A stretch of DNA of 64,000 nucleotides from assembly GCA_029259935.1 (NCBI GenBank), contig JAJDEH010000142.1, positions 1 through 64,000 on the forward strand, given 5' to 3'. The DNA comes from Planctomycetota bacterium (GTDB taxonomy: Bacteria; Planctomycetota; Planctomycetia; Pirellulales; Pirellulaceae). Below are positions 27,105-36,646 of this stretch, one piece after another; position 1 is the first letter of the stretch, and each line of letters begins with the position of its first letter. Below the pieces are notes generated by a model. It ran no database searches, was not told where the DNA came from, and saw only the letters and a list, made by a program, of their open reading frames with translations. The position numbers were made by a program, and so were the translations under genes.

Positions 27105-28937
27105 TTATCGTTTGATGCCGTATTCGTCAATCTTGCGATACAGCGTGGCCCGGCCGATGCCGACCAGCTTGGCCGCCTCGGGCACGTTGCCGCTGGTGCG
27201 ATTGAGAGCCTCAGTGATCAGGCGGCGTTCCCAGAAGTCGAGTTTTAGAGACTCCAGCTCGCCGCTGCCCGTATCGCGGAGCCCAATATCTTCCATTTCA
27301 ATGGTGTTGGCTTCCGCCATCACGACGGCGCTGTCGATCACGTTTCGCAGTTGCCGCACATTGCCCGGCCATTGGTAAGAGAGCAGCGTGCGGCGGACGT
27401 CTTCCGAAAGCTGCAAATCGAACCGGCCGTGTTGCGTGCGAAAGTGCTGAAGAAAGTGGTTGATCAGCAGTTCAATGTCACTGCCACGCTCGTGGAGCGG
27501 CGGAATATGCAGCTCAAAGACACTGAGCCGGTAATACAGGTCTTCGCGAAACTTCTTGGCCGATACGAATTCTCGCAGGTCGCGATTCGTGGCGGCGATG
27601 ACTCGCACATCAACGCTGAGTTCTTTGGTGGCACCGACGGGAAGAAACGGATGTCCTTCCAGGATGCGGAGCAATTTTGCTTGGCCTTCCAGGGTCATTT
27701 CGCCGACTTCATCCAGAAACAGCGTGCCCGAGTCGGCCTGTTCGAACAATCCGGCGTGATCGGAATCCGCGCTGGTGAACGCGCCTTTCTTATGGCCAAA
27801 CAATTGGCTCTCGATCAGATCCGCCGGAATCGCGGCGCAGTTGACCGAAAGCATCGGGCGGTCGGCCCGAGGGCTGGCCCGATGCAGGGCCCGGGCCACC
27901 AGTTCCTTGCCTGATCCACTTTCGCCGCGGACCAGCACGCATCCAGAGGCCCGCGCGATGCGGTTGATCTTGGATTTGAGATCCAGAATGGGCTTGCTTT
28001 CGCCAATCAATTCATCCGAATCGGCCGATTTCTTTGCCAGCCGGTCATGTTCCAGCCGCAAAGCGGTTTCCTTCCGCGCTCGGACCAACGCGACCACCAG
28101 AATATTGGCCACCGACTTGGCGACCTCGAAGTCGCTATCTAGAAAATTGCCTCGATCAAGGTAGACGTGAATCGCGCCCACCGCGTCCTTTTCATGGATC
28201 AGCGGTACGCAAAAGGTATCGACATAGTCGCTTAGGCTGTTCGTCTCGCGTCCCTCCGCTCGGCTGTCCAGGCGCACGGCGTGCCCCTTCTTGCAAACCA
28301 GTTCGGTCAACGACTGGCTCAGTTCAACTTTATCAGCCGCTTCCTCCGGGATGACCATCTTGGGTTTGAGGTGTCCGTCGTCGGCGACCCACAGAAAGCC
28401 GATCACCGCCGCCTTCGTTCGCTCTTGCAGCAGTTCCAGCGACGTGCGGATCACTTCATCCGGGTCGTCACAGCCGAGCAACTTGATACTGAGTTGGTAC
28501 AGAGTCAAGAAGTCTTCCGCCCGGTCGTGTTGCTGCAGAGCGGCAATGGCGATATTGGCCGTGTCCTTGGGGTCGATTCGTTCGTCGAAAACGACTTGCT
28601 GCGAGATGACCGTATTCCCGATCGAGTCCGCCGTGTTGGCGGACGTGACTTGTTGGAACTCGAACACGGTCGAGCCGACTCTCAATTCATTGCCGTCCGC
28701 CAATTGGGCTTCTTCAACCTTCTGTCCGTTGACGTAGGTGCCGTTGCGGCTTTCGGCATCACGCACCCACCAGGCGTCGCTTTCGTAGGTGACGATGGCG
28801 TGAACACGCGAGCATTCGGCGTCGGTCAGCACGACTTCGCACTCAAGCCCGCGCCCAATTTGGTTCGCGGCCAGGAGGCTGAGCGCATACTGGCTGCCGG
28901 CCCGATCTCCACTCCTCATCACCAGGGTCGCGTTCAA
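27105..28937 (-). CDS. FHA-GAF-AAA+ sigma54-type transcriptional activator
   Basis: The protein (610 residues) has an FHA domain at about 1-95 (GRGLECEVVLTDAECSRVHAIV... SRNGTYVNGQKV), which binds phosphothreonine; a GAF sensor domain at about 140-290; an AAA+ ATPase domain at about 325-545 with Walker A GESGSGKE and Walker B GTLFLDEVGEM; and a Fis-type HTH at about 570-608 (EAAKLVGIGRATLYRKIDEYGI). FHA input suggests control by a Ser/Thr kinase rather than by a response-regulator receiver. The sigma54-contacting loop is GAFTSA instead of GAFTGA (codon 27771-27773 is AGC), so activity on sigma54 may be altered. Divergent from the Prc protease gene, which carries a candidate -24/-12 promoter. 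Confidence 0.93.
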   Translation of the reverse strand: MNATLVMRSGDRAGSQYALSLLAANQIGRGLECEVVLTDAECSRVHAIVTYESDAWWVRDAESRNGTYVNGQKVEEAQLADGNELRVGSTVFEFQQVTSANTADSIGNTVISQQVVFDERIDPKDTANIAIAALQQHDRAEDFLTLYQLSIKLLGCDDPDEVIRTSLELLQERTKAAVIGFLWVADDGHLKPKMVIPEEAADKVELSQSLTELVCKKGHAVRLDSRAEGRETNSLSDYVDTFCVPLIHEKDAVGAIHVYLDRGNFLDSDFEVAKSVANILVVALVRARKETALRLEHDRLAKKSADSDELIGESKPILDLKSKINRIARASGCVLVRGESGSGKELVARALHRASPRADRPMLSVNCAAIPADLIESQLFGHKKGAFTSADSDHAGLFEQADSGTLFLDEVGEMTLEGQAKLLRILEGHPFLPVGATKELSVDVRVIAATNRDLREFVSAKKFREDLYYRLSVFELHIPPLHERGSDIELLINHFLQHFRTQHGRFDLQLSEDVRRTLLSYQWPGNVRQLRNVIDSAVVMAEANTIEMEDIGLRDTGSGELESLKLDFWERRLITEALNRTSGNVPEAAKLVGIGRATLYRKIDEYGIKR

Positions 28938-29435
28938 GGATCATTCCATTCGAAAGAACAAAGGAGCAGCGTGGCTGTGACGCCCGCCTGACGGAACTGA
29001 CCACTGAACCAAATCTCCGCAATTCGGTGAACTTACCAAGTGGCCATCCACCTTTTTCGGTTCCAAGCCTCAATGGGTCAAGCCAGCCGGGCCGCGATTC
29101 GTGCAAGAAACCCCAGTGAAACACCGACAAAAGTGGGTAATTCAAACCGATCAGCCAGTGGTCGCCGACCAAGTTACAATGCGGTGACGTAAAGGAGGGG
29201 GATGTCAAACCGCTGTCATTGCTAAGATTCAGTGGATTGTAACCGATCCAGATGCCCCAATATGCTGTTTCGCTAAAGAAACTGGTCACTTTTTCGATTG
29301 GATGAGGGCACCACCCTCTTGGCGTCGATATTGCATCTGATGTTCCATCCGTGATAACATCAACAGGCTACTTTTCCCAAAAATTTTACGCATCTTAACT
29401 TAGTTAACACCCCAACTCTAATCCAAGGAACGGTT
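28938..29435. other. Divergent regulatory region between the sigma54 activator and prc
   Basis: Nothing coding is convincing here; a minus-strand frame reaching 29289 runs into the activator gene out of phase and starts with GTG without a ribosome site. The region holds the candidate sigma54 promoter at 29319-29335 and an A/T-rich stretch at 29370-29425 before the Prc ribosome binding site (AAGGAACGG). Confidence 0.5.
29319..29335 (+). promoter_or_regulatory. Candidate sigma54 (-24/-12) promoter for prc
   Basis: TTGGC and TTGCA are placed so that the GG and GC dinucleotides are ten bases apart, the fixed spacing of sigma54 promoters (TTGGC at 29319-29323, TTGCA at 29331-29335). The intervening bases do not fully match the CACG of the -24 element. 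The predicted start would be near 29347, about 90 bases before the prc ATG. A sigma54-type activator is encoded divergently next to it, which raises the likelihood. Inference only. Confidence 0.35.
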
Positions 29436-31511
29436 ATGCGCGGTAAGTTCTCTTTTCTCGGCACTCTTCGACGTCCTCGAATCACCGCCATTCTGTTGAT
29501 TGGGGTCTTTACCACCATTGGCCTGTTGACCTTGCCAGGAGCGGATCTGAAAGAGCCGCGAGCGAACGACCGGCACGTGACCAACATCGTGACGCGTTTG
29601 CTGCAGCGCGAGCATCTTTCCAAACACGGATTGGATGACGAAATTTCGCAACGCGGCATTGATGCTTTCGTCAAATCGCTCGATCCGCTGAAGCTGTATT
29701 TCTACAAGTCGGACGTCGACGAATTCAATTTGCACCGGAATCGGCTGGACGACTATTTGAAAGACAACGACATCAAGTTTGCCTACACCGTTTTCAATCG
29801 ATTCTTGGAACGGGTCGACGAACGGATCGCCATGGTCGACGAAATCTTGCAGATGGAGCACGACTTCAGCGTCGACGAAGAAATGATCATCGACCGCGAT
29901 GTGGCGGAATACTCGCGAGACAAGAAGCAGGCCTTTGACCGCTGGCGAAAACGGATCAAGTACGATTTACTGGTCCTCAAAAGCGACAAGACCGAGGGCC
30001 AGGAAGCAATCGACAAACTGAAACGCCGCTATCACTCTTATGCCAAACGGATGCATCAGTTTGACGGCGATGAACTGCTGGAAATGTATCTGACGTCGAT
30101 CACCACCAGCTTCGACCCGCATACGACCTTCATGTCCAAGTCGACTTTGGCGAACTTCCGTATCCAGTTGGGATTGAATTTGGAAGGTATCGGAGCCGCC
30201 TTGCAATCGACCGAGGGCAATACGGTGATCACCAAGATCATTCCGGGTGGAGCCGCCGACAAGCATGGCAAGTTGAAGCCTGAAGATCGCATCATCAGCG
30301 TGGGCCAAGGCGAAGAGGGCGATTCGATCGACGTTGTCGACATGAAACTGGGCGACGTCGTCGACAAGATTCGCGGCAAGGCAGGGACCGTGGTCCGCTT
30401 GGGGGTCATTCCTGCTGGCCAAACCGAAAAGAAAACCTACAAGATCACGCGGGCCAAAATTGAACTCAAGGATAGCGAGGCGCGGAGCGTCATCTTTGAC
30501 GAGGGAAAAGAGGCCGAGGACAAGAAAATGAAGGTCGGCGTGATTGATCTGCCGAGTTTCTACATGGATATGGAAGCCGCCAAGAAGGACGAGCGATCGT
30601 ATAAGAGTACGACTCGCGATGTACGTCGCATCTTGGAAGAATTCAACGAAAAGAGCGTCGACGTCGTCGTCCTTGATTTACGACGAAATGGCGGAGGCAG
30701 CTTGACCGAATCGATCAATTGCACGGGTCTATTCATCGACGAAGGACCCGTGGTGCAGGTGAAAGATCAAGACCATCCCCCTCAAGTCTACGACGACTTG
30801 GAACGTGGCATGGTTTGGGAAGGCCCGTTGGTCGTGGTCACAAGCAAGTTCAGTGCTAGCGCCAGCGAGATTCTGGCCGGCGCGATTCAAGACTACAATC
30901 GCGGCATCATCGTCGGCGACGAAGCGACGCACGGCAAGGGAACCGTCCAAAGCCTGTTGCCGCTCGGCGACCAACTGTTCCGCATTCCCAATCCGCCGAA
31001 TTTAGGCGCGCTCAAGATCACCATGCAGCAGTTCTATCGCCCCAATGGCGACAGCACGCAAAAGCGTGGTGTTCTCGCGGATGTCGTGCTGCCGTCGATC
31101 AGCAACCACATGGACGTCGGCGAAGGCGACTTGGATTACGCCATTGATTTTCACCGCGTTCCCGCCGCCCGTTACGAGGCAAACACCTTGGTGAACCAGA
31201 AGATTCTGGCGGGCTTGAACGGGGCGTCGAAAGATCGTCTCAGCAAGTCCGACGACTTCAAGAAACTGCAGAAGAACATCAAACGCTACCAAGATCAGAA
31301 AAAGCGGAAGACCATCTCCTTGAATGAAGAAGTCTTCTTCGCGCGGCGCGCGGAACTCGACGCCGACAAGGAAGAGGAAAAAGCGTTTGACGAACAGGCC
31401 AATCCGGACGACGAAGTAGTAAAACGCGATTTCTATTTCAACGAAGTGATCGAAATCGCGAAGGACTACGTGCAATTGCTCAAAGACAGCAAGGTTGCCG
31501 TGAATCCCTAA
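29436..31511 (+). CDS. prc: Tail-specific (C-terminal processing) protease, Prc/Tsp family, S41
   Basis: The protein (691 residues; E. coli Prc is about 680) has an N-terminal membrane/signal segment (PRITAILLIGVFTTIGLLTLPG), the Tsp N-terminal helical domain (to about residue 230), a PDZ domain at about 245-335 (GIGAALQSTEGNTVITKIIPGGAADK), and the S41 catalytic domain. The catalytic Ser is in TSKFSASASEI and the Lys in GDEATHGKGTVQSLL; VVLDLRRNGGGSLTE is the family core. The C-terminus (about 550-691) is the charged DUF3340-like tail domain. It degrades periplasmic proteins from their C-termini. Ribosome site AAGGA precedes the start. A candidate sigma54 promoter lies upstream and a hairpin plus T run downstream. 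Confidence 0.95.
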   Translation: MRGKFSFLGTLRRPRITAILLIGVFTTIGLLTLPGADLKEPRANDRHVTNIVTRLLQREHLSKHGLDDEISQRGIDAFVKSLDPLKLYFYKSDVDEFNLHRNRLDDYLKDNDIKFAYTVFNRFLERVDERIAMVDEILQMEHDFSVDEEMIIDRDVAEYSRDKKQAFDRWRKRIKYDLLVLKSDKTEGQEAIDKLKRRYHSYAKRMHQFDGDELLEMYLTSITTSFDPHTTFMSKSTLANFRIQLGLNLEGIGAALQSTEGNTVITKIIPGGAADKHGKLKPEDRIISVGQGEEGDSIDVVDMKLGDVVDKIRGKAGTVVRLGVIPAGQTEKKTYKITRAKIELKDSEARSVIFDEGKEAEDKKMKVGVIDLPSFYMDMEAAKKDERSYKSTTRDVRRILEEFNEKSVDVVVLDLRRNGGGSLTESINCTGLFIDEGPVVQVKDQDHPPQVYDDLERGMVWEGPLVVVTSKFSASASEILAGAIQDYNRGIIVGDEATHGKGTVQSLLPLGDQLFRIPNPPNLGALKITMQQFYRPNGDSTQKRGVLADVVLPSISNHMDVGEGDLDYAIDFHRVPAARYEANTLVNQKILAGLNGASKDRLSKSDDFKKLQKNIKRYQDQKKRKTISLNEEVFFARRAELDADKEEEKAFDEQANPDDEVVKRDFYFNEVIEIAKDYVQLLKDSKVAVNP

Positions 31512-31525
31512 TCGATCGATTCGAT

Positions 31526-32344
31526 TTAACTTAGCGATATTCGCTGCCCATCGTATGCCAGTTGCATTCCGGTGGGCAGTTTTTTATTGGTCTGGTCGTA
31601 GTCCAATTCGTGGGAGACATGCGTGAAGTAAGTCTCCTTGGGGCGCAGCCGCTCGGCCACGGCGACGGCTTCATCGAGTGAGAAATGCGTCACGTGCGGC
31701 TTGGTGCGCAGCGCGTCGAGAATCAGTACGTCGAGCCCTTCGAGCAGCGGCCAGCTTTCGTCGGGAATGCCGTTGGTGTCCGTGCAATAGGCAACATTGC
31801 CGAACCGGAATCCCAGCACTTCAAAACGAGGCCCATGATGAAGGCGAATGGGAATCACCCGCTGCCCAAGCAGTACGAAGGGCGTGGTGTCGATTCGCTC
31901 GAAGGTCAATTGAGGCACGGCTCCGGCGTGAGTCTGCTGGCGATCGATGAAGGCATAATCGAACGACGTTCGGATGCGATGTTCAACGGTCTCTTCGCAA
32001 TACAGGGGGACTGGATGCCCCAAGTAAAAGGGGAACAGCCGCAAGTCGTCGAGGCCGAACAAGTGATCAGCGTGCTCGTGCGTGTACAGCACGGCATGGG
32101 CGATGCCGATTCCTTCTCGCAACAACTGCTGACGCAGATCCGGGGGCGTGTCGACCAGCAAATTCCCCTCCGGCAGGCCCAGCGCCAGTCCGCAACGCGT
32201 GCGGCGATTCCGTGGATTACTGCTTGTACAAACCGGGCATCCGCAGCCGATCGTGGGAACGCCGACCGAAGTACCCGTCCCTAAAACGACCAACTGTCCG
32301 CTAATATCAATGCTGGCAACTTGCTTTTTCACGGACTTCCGCAT
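31526..32344 (-). CDS. MBL-fold metallohydrolase (PhnP-like)
   Basis: The protein (272 residues) begins the fold with VVLGTGTSVGVPTIGCGCPVC, typical of the PhnP/RNase-Z-like subgroup with a Cys-rich strand (GCGCPVCTSSNPRNRRTRC). The metal site motif is THEHADH, with the later His/Asp ligands in HHGPRFEV, YCTDTNG and THVSHELDYD. Such enzymes act as cyclic phosphodiesterases or similar phosphoesterases; the exact substrate cannot be told from sequence. Start: the ATG at 32344 is used; the longer frame to 32407 would need a TTG and adds an unlikely N-terminus. No strong Shine-Dalgarno is seen at 32344. Convergent with prc, with almost no gap. Confidence 0.88.
   Translation of the reverse strand: MRKSVKKQVASIDISGQLVVLGTGTSVGVPTIGCGCPVCTSSNPRNRRTRCGLALGLPEGNLLVDTPPDLRQQLLREGIGIAHAVLYTHEHADHLFGLDDLRLFPFYLGHPVPLYCEETVEHRIRTSFDYAFIDRQQTHAGAVPQLTFERIDTTPFVLLGQRVIPIRLHHGPRFEVLGFRFGNVAYCTDTNGIPDESWPLLEGLDVLILDALRTKPHVTHFSLDEAVAVAERLRPKETYFTHVSHELDYDQTNKKLPTGMQLAYDGQRISLS
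31544..31585 (+). terminator. Rho-independent-like terminator of prc
   Basis: CTGCCCA (31544-31550) and TGGGCAG (31573-31579) form a 7-bp stem with a 22-base loop, followed directly by six T. It lies 33 bases after the prc stop. It overlaps the last codons of the convergent MBL hydrolase gene, so the same bases serve as coding sequence on the other strand. Confidence 0.5.
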
Positions 32345-32770
32345 CAAGGTTGGAGATTTTCCAATTGAACTTTGCAGATTCCGATCCCAGTGACAAGGTG
32401 CGTCCAATGCCGAGCGAGATCCGCCGTTGGGCGTGGATCAGGGCAGTTTTTGCCGCACGGATTGGCCCTGTCGCGTTCGACAAATCGACACACAGACCCT
32501 CAGACCACCAATCTTCGCCGTCAAGCGACGAATGAACTAGTGGCGGGCGCGGCTAAACACCGTTGACCCTTTTCGATGATCGTTATAAGCTACGTCGGGG
32601 GAGCGGTTTGCGCGTTTTTTGGGTTGAGCGCGCCAGCAGCACCGACCCTCCAATTTCCGCCTCTCCCTCCAGATTACTCAATCTCGTGCAGATTTTGCGC
32701 CGAGTGATCCACCGAGCCAATTTCAACTAAGCCTAGAATTGCACTGCACTTTTCGCACTGAGCATTTGCC
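32345..32770. other. Divergent region upstream of secA
   Basis: No ORF here looks coding. It must contain the secA promoter and that of the MBL gene, but I cannot assign boxes with confidence. No Shine-Dalgarno stands before the secA ATG (the preceding bases are CATTTGCC). No regulatory hairpin or secM-like ORF was recognised. Confidence 0.4.
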
Positions 32771-35700
32771 ATGGAAATACTAGAACGAATTTGGGAGTTT
32801 CTTGGGCTATTTTTCGGCGGCCTCCTGCGCAGCTTCGAGCGTGCGATGACGTCGATGTTTGGCACGTCCAACGCCCGCTTGATCAAGACGCTGCACCCCA
32901 AGGTCGACGCGATCAATGCGCTCGAATCCAACTTTGAGGCCATGTCCGATGATGAACTCACGGAGCAAACGGCCAAATTTCGCGAGCGATTGGCCAACGG
33001 CGAAACATTGGAAGACATTTTGATCGAAGCGTTTGCCGTCTGTCGCGAAGGAGGCAAGCGTTATTTGGGAATGCGGCACTATGACGTGCAAATGATCGGT
33101 GGCATGGTCCTCCATAGCGGAGCGATCGCCGAAATGGTGACGGGGGAAGGAAAGACGTTGGTCGCCACGCTACCTGCCTATTTGAACGCGATCGAACGCA
33201 AGGGCGTGCACGTGGTGACGGTGAACGATTATCTTGCCCGCCGCGACATGGAATGGATGGGGCCGCTGTATATGGGCCTCGGGTTGACCGTGGGAACCAT
33301 CCAGAACGACATGCCCGTCAGCGATCGCCAGAAGGCGTACGCTTGCGATATTACCTACGGAACCAATAACGAATTCGGCTTCGACTATCTGCGCGATAAT
33401 ATGCGGCCCGCGGCACGCGATGACGACCGCTTTCGAAAGTCGATGCAGCAGTCGCAAGGTCCGCTGAATTTCGCCATCGTCGACGAAGTCGACAACATCT
33501 TGATCGACGAGGCGCGAACGCCGTTGATCATCTCGGGTCCGGCGTTCGACGATCCGAAAAAGTACAGCGATGCCGATCGGGTCGCGCGTCAACTCAAGAA
33601 GGACGAGCACTTCACGGTCAACGAAAAAGACCACACGGCCAATCTCACGGATGAAGGCGTGCGGACGGCGGAAAACCTGGCTGGTGTCGAAAGCTTCTAT
33701 ACAGCCGGCAACATGGAATGGCCGCACATGATCGATAATGCGCTCAAGGCGCATTTTCTATACAAGCGCGACGTCAACTACGTCGTCAAGGAAGGCCGCA
33801 TCATCATCGTCGACGAATTCACGGGACGATTGATGGATGGCCGGCAATGGAGCGACGGCTTGCATCAGGCGGTCGAGGCGAAAGAAGGCGTCAAGATCAA
33901 GGAAGAGACGCAAACGCTGGCCACCATCACATTGCAGAACTTCTTCAAGCTGTATAACAAAATCTGCGGCATGACCGGAACCGCGATGACTGAAGCCAAC
34001 GAGTTTTGGAAGATCTACAAACTCGATGTCATCGCCATTCCCACGAACAGGCCCATGCAACGGCTCGAGCATCCCGATGTGATTTATCGCACCGAGCGCG
34101 AGAAGTTCTTGGCGGTCGCCGAAGAAATCGAGCGCAGCGTGAAGTGGGATGTCTTGGTTACGAAAAAAGACGACGAACTGTGGGGCACTATCATCAAGGA
34201 GGACGATGACAACATCACCTTCCAGCCCAGCGATAGCAAAAAGAAGGACGTTATTCCCCGCGCGAAAGTCACGGAAATCGAACGCAAGGGCCGGCCCGTG
34301 CTGGTCGGTACCGTGTCGATCGAAAAGAGCGAACGACTGGGCAACCTGCTGGAGCAACGCGGCATTCCACATAGCGTGCTGAACGCCAAGTTCCACAAGA
34401 GCGAAGCGGGCATCGTGGCGCAAGCCGGCCGCCGCGGCGCGGTCACCATCGCCACCAATATGGCCGGCCGTGGAACGGATATCGTGCTGGGCGGCAATCC
34501 GGAAACGTTGGCTTGGGCGCGGCTGCAGGACAAATATGAAACACGCCTCGATGTGCCGCGCGAGGAATGGGACGCGTTGGTCGAAGAGATCGACAAAGAA
34601 GAAAACATGTCCGAGTCGGGCGAGGAGATCAAGAAGCTAGGCGGACTGCACGTGATCGCCACCGAACGGCACGAAGCACGTCGCATCGACTTGCAGCTTC
34701 GCGGACGAACGGGCCGGCAAGGCGATCCAGGCAGCAGCCGCTTTTTCCTCAGCCTGGAAGACGACTTGATGCGGATCTTTGCGGGCGAGTGGGTCAAGAA
34801 CATTCTGGAGCGCCTGGGCATGAAGGAGGGCGAGCGGATCGAAAGCCGCATGGTCTCCCGTCGAATCGAAGGGGCTCAAAAGAAAGTCGAAGAACGCAAC
34901 TTCGAGGTCCGCAAGAATTTGCTTGAGTACGACGAGGTGATGGATGAGCAGCGGAAGCGAGTGTACAGCTATCGGCAGAAAATCCTGGATGGCGCGAATT
35001 GCCGCGACTTGATTGTCGAAATGATTCGCGAACAAGTCGACTATCATGTCGATATGTTCCTGGATCGCGACTTTGGCGTCGATTCTTTTGCCCGTTTCGC
35101 TGGTTCCCGGCTCACCACGCAACTCGAAGCTCGCCAGTTTCGCGGATTGGATATTGGCTCGGCGGCGGGCTACGCCAAGGAAGAAGCCGAGCGGGCAGCG
35201 GAATCGGACATCATCGGTTCGATCGACGAAAATTTGCCAGACAACGGCGACGATGAAAAAGATGTCTCCAAGGATTGGAACTGGGAGGCGTTGGCCAAGT
35301 TTGCCAATACCCGGTGGGAAGCCAACGTCCGCGATCACATGCTCAAGCGAGCTGGCCGCGACGGCGTGGCCGAACTGCTAATGGACAAAGCCCATGCGGC
35401 GATCGAGAGTGTCGATTTGTCGGAGGGCGAACCGATGCTGCAAGACGATTTCGGTTTGCGCAATTGCCTGGGCTGGGTCAAAGCCAAGTTTGGAATCGAA
35501 CTCCAGTTCGAGGACGTCCAGAGCCTCGAACCGGCTGCGTTGAAAAATCTGATCGTCGAAAACGCCGAAAAGTCCTACGACGAAAAGGAATCGGAATACC
35601 CCGTCATGGCGGGAATCTATCGATTCAGCAGCGGTACCGGCGGTTCACGCATTGACCGCGACGGCCTGATCGCCTGGGCCCGCGAGCGCTTCGATGCCGA

Positions 35701-36475
35701 CCTGAGCTTGGAGGATCTGAAGAGCAAGCAACGCGACGAGATCCGCGCGGTGCTCATCGACCACAGCCGGCAACATAATGTTCAAGCGAAAAAGGCATTA
35801 GTCGCCGTCAAGGAGAAAGTCGATACCTTATTTGACGGCCAATCCACGGGGACGGCCGGGGCCGCGACGGGCGGGAACGGATCGCTCGATTCCTTCTCGG
35901 ATTGGCTCAAGCAGACTCACGACGTCGATTTGCCGGCCGACCAGATCGCCGACTTGGAAGCAGAACAGCTCGAACAAAAACTGTGCTGTGCCGTCGAAGA
36001 TCGCTATCATCCCGAAATGCGGCGGATGGAACGAATGGTGCTATTACAGATCGTCGATTCGGCATGGAAGGACCATTTGTTGTCGATGGACTACTTGCGA
36101 AGTTCCGTCGGTTTAAAGGGCTGGGCTCAGCTTGATCCCAAGGTGGAATACAAACGCGAAGGTATGCGGATGTTCGAAACGATGTGGAATTCAATCGGCG
36201 AACGGGCGACCGACCTCGTGTTCCACATGCAGAATCTGGATGAGGACTTTGTCGGTTCCACCTGGGTCGAAACCTCGGCCAGCCATGAACAAGCCCAGTC
36301 GGCCAGCGAAATTGCTCAGCAACAGCAGTCCGCGATCGATTCAAGCCAAGGCGGCGACCGACGGATTGAACCGATCCGCAACAAAGCCAAGCAAGTGCGC
36401 CGCAACGACCCTTGTCCCTGCGGCAGCGGCAAGAAGTACAAAAATTGTCATATGCGAAATCAGGGCGCGACCTAG
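32771..36475 (+). CDS. secA: Preprotein translocase ATPase SecA, enlarged form
   Basis: SecA drives protein export through SecYEG with ATP. The protein is 1234 residues, against about 900 in E. coli. Landmarks: Walker A in [28 protein letters not shown], the [19 protein letters not shown] box, [31 protein letters not shown], and the zinc-binding tail [17 protein letters not shown]. Two additions stand out. At about residues 455-502, inside the second ATPase domain, an extra segment ([23 protein letters not shown]... [11 protein letters not shown]) looks like a small beta-barrel module. The helical C-terminal region is also expanded by some 200 residues (roughly 760-1060) of charged sequence. 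The start ATG 32771 gives the normal SecA N-terminus. Confidence 0.97.
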   Translation: MEILERIWEFLGLFFGGLLRSFERAMTSMFGTSNARLIKTLHPKVDAINALESNFEAMSDDELTEQTAKFRERLANGETLEDILIEAFAVCREGGKRYLGMRHYDVQMIGGMVLHSGAIAEMVTGEGKTLVATLPAYLNAIERKGVHVVTVNDYLARRDMEWMGPLYMGLGLTVGTIQNDMPVSDRQKAYACDITYGTNNEFGFDYLRDNMRPAARDDDRFRKSMQQSQGPLNFAIVDEVDNILIDEARTPLIISGPAFDDPKKYSDADRVARQLKKDEHFTVNEKDHTANLTDEGVRTAENLAGVESFYTAGNMEWPHMIDNALKAHFLYKRDVNYVVKEGRIIIVDEFTGRLMDGRQWSDGLHQAVEAKEGVKIKEETQTLATITLQNFFKLYNKICGMTGTAMTEANEFWKIYKLDVIAIPTNRPMQRLEHPDVIYRTEREKFLAVAEEIERSVKWDVLVTKKDDELWGTIIKEDDDNITFQPSDSKKKDVIPRAKVTEIERKGRPVLVGTVSIEKSERLGNLLEQRGIPHSVLNAKFHKSEAGIVAQAGRRGAVTIATNMAGRGTDIVLGGNPETLAWARLQDKYETRLDVPREEWDALVEEIDKEENMSESGEEIKKLGGLHVIATERHEARRIDLQLRGRTGRQGDPGSSRFFLSLEDDLMRIFAGEWVKNILERLGMKEGERIESRMVSRRIEGAQKKVEERNFEVRKNLLEYDEVMDEQRKRVYSYRQKILDGANCRDLIVEMIREQVDYHVDMFLDRDFGVDSFARFAGSRLTTQLEARQFRGLDIGSAAGYAKEEAERAAESDIIGSIDENLPDNGDDEKDVSKDWNWEALAKFANTRWEANVRDHMLKRAGRDGVAELLMDKAHAAIESVDLSEGEPMLQDDFGLRNCLGWVKAKFGIELQFEDVQSLEPAALKNLIVENAEKSYDEKESEYPVMAGIYRFSSGTGGSRIDRDGLIAWARERFDADLSLEDLKSKQRDEIRAVLIDHSRQHNVQAKKALVAVKEKVDTLFDGQSTGTAGAATGGNGSLDSFSDWLKQTHDVDLPADQIADLEAEQLEQKLCCAVEDRYHPEMRRMERMVLLQIVDSAWKDHLLSMDYLRSSVGLKGWAQLDPKVEYKREGMRMFETMWNSIGERATDLVFHMQNLDEDFVGSTWVETSASHEQAQSASEIAQQQQSAIDSSQGGDRRIEPIRNKAKQVRRNDPCPCGSGKKYKNCHMRNQGAT

Positions 36476-36502
36476 TGCATTGTCACTGCTGGTCGCACAA
36501 TT

Positions 36503-36592
36503 GGTTCTCCCCCTTGCCAAGGGGGAGTTAGAGGGGGTGTTGAGAAGGATTGAAGAGAACCCCCTGTGGTCCCGCTTGGTAAGGAGGACAAG
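36503..36592. repeat. Type A (inverted) and decayed type B palindromic repeats behind secA
   Basis: 36503-36538 is an exact inverted copy of the 36-bp repeat at 15337. It starts 27 bases after the secA stop. 36558-36592 is a decayed type B copy (AACCCCCTGTGG... CTTGGTAAGG... ACAAGG), as at 15480. A and B thus occur together at two loci, but facing each other at the first and apart at the second. The transcript would form a strong G/C hairpin right after secA. Confidence 0.75.
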
Positions 36593-36646
36593 GAATTCTC
36601 CGCTTGTCTACGATCTGGGTCGCCTATCGGAAAAGGATTTCCGCGA

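Noticed and set aside
28843..29289. 148-residue minus-strand frame before the sigma54 activator
   Set aside because: Begins at a GTG without a ribosome site and runs out of phase into the activator gene; no family resemblance.
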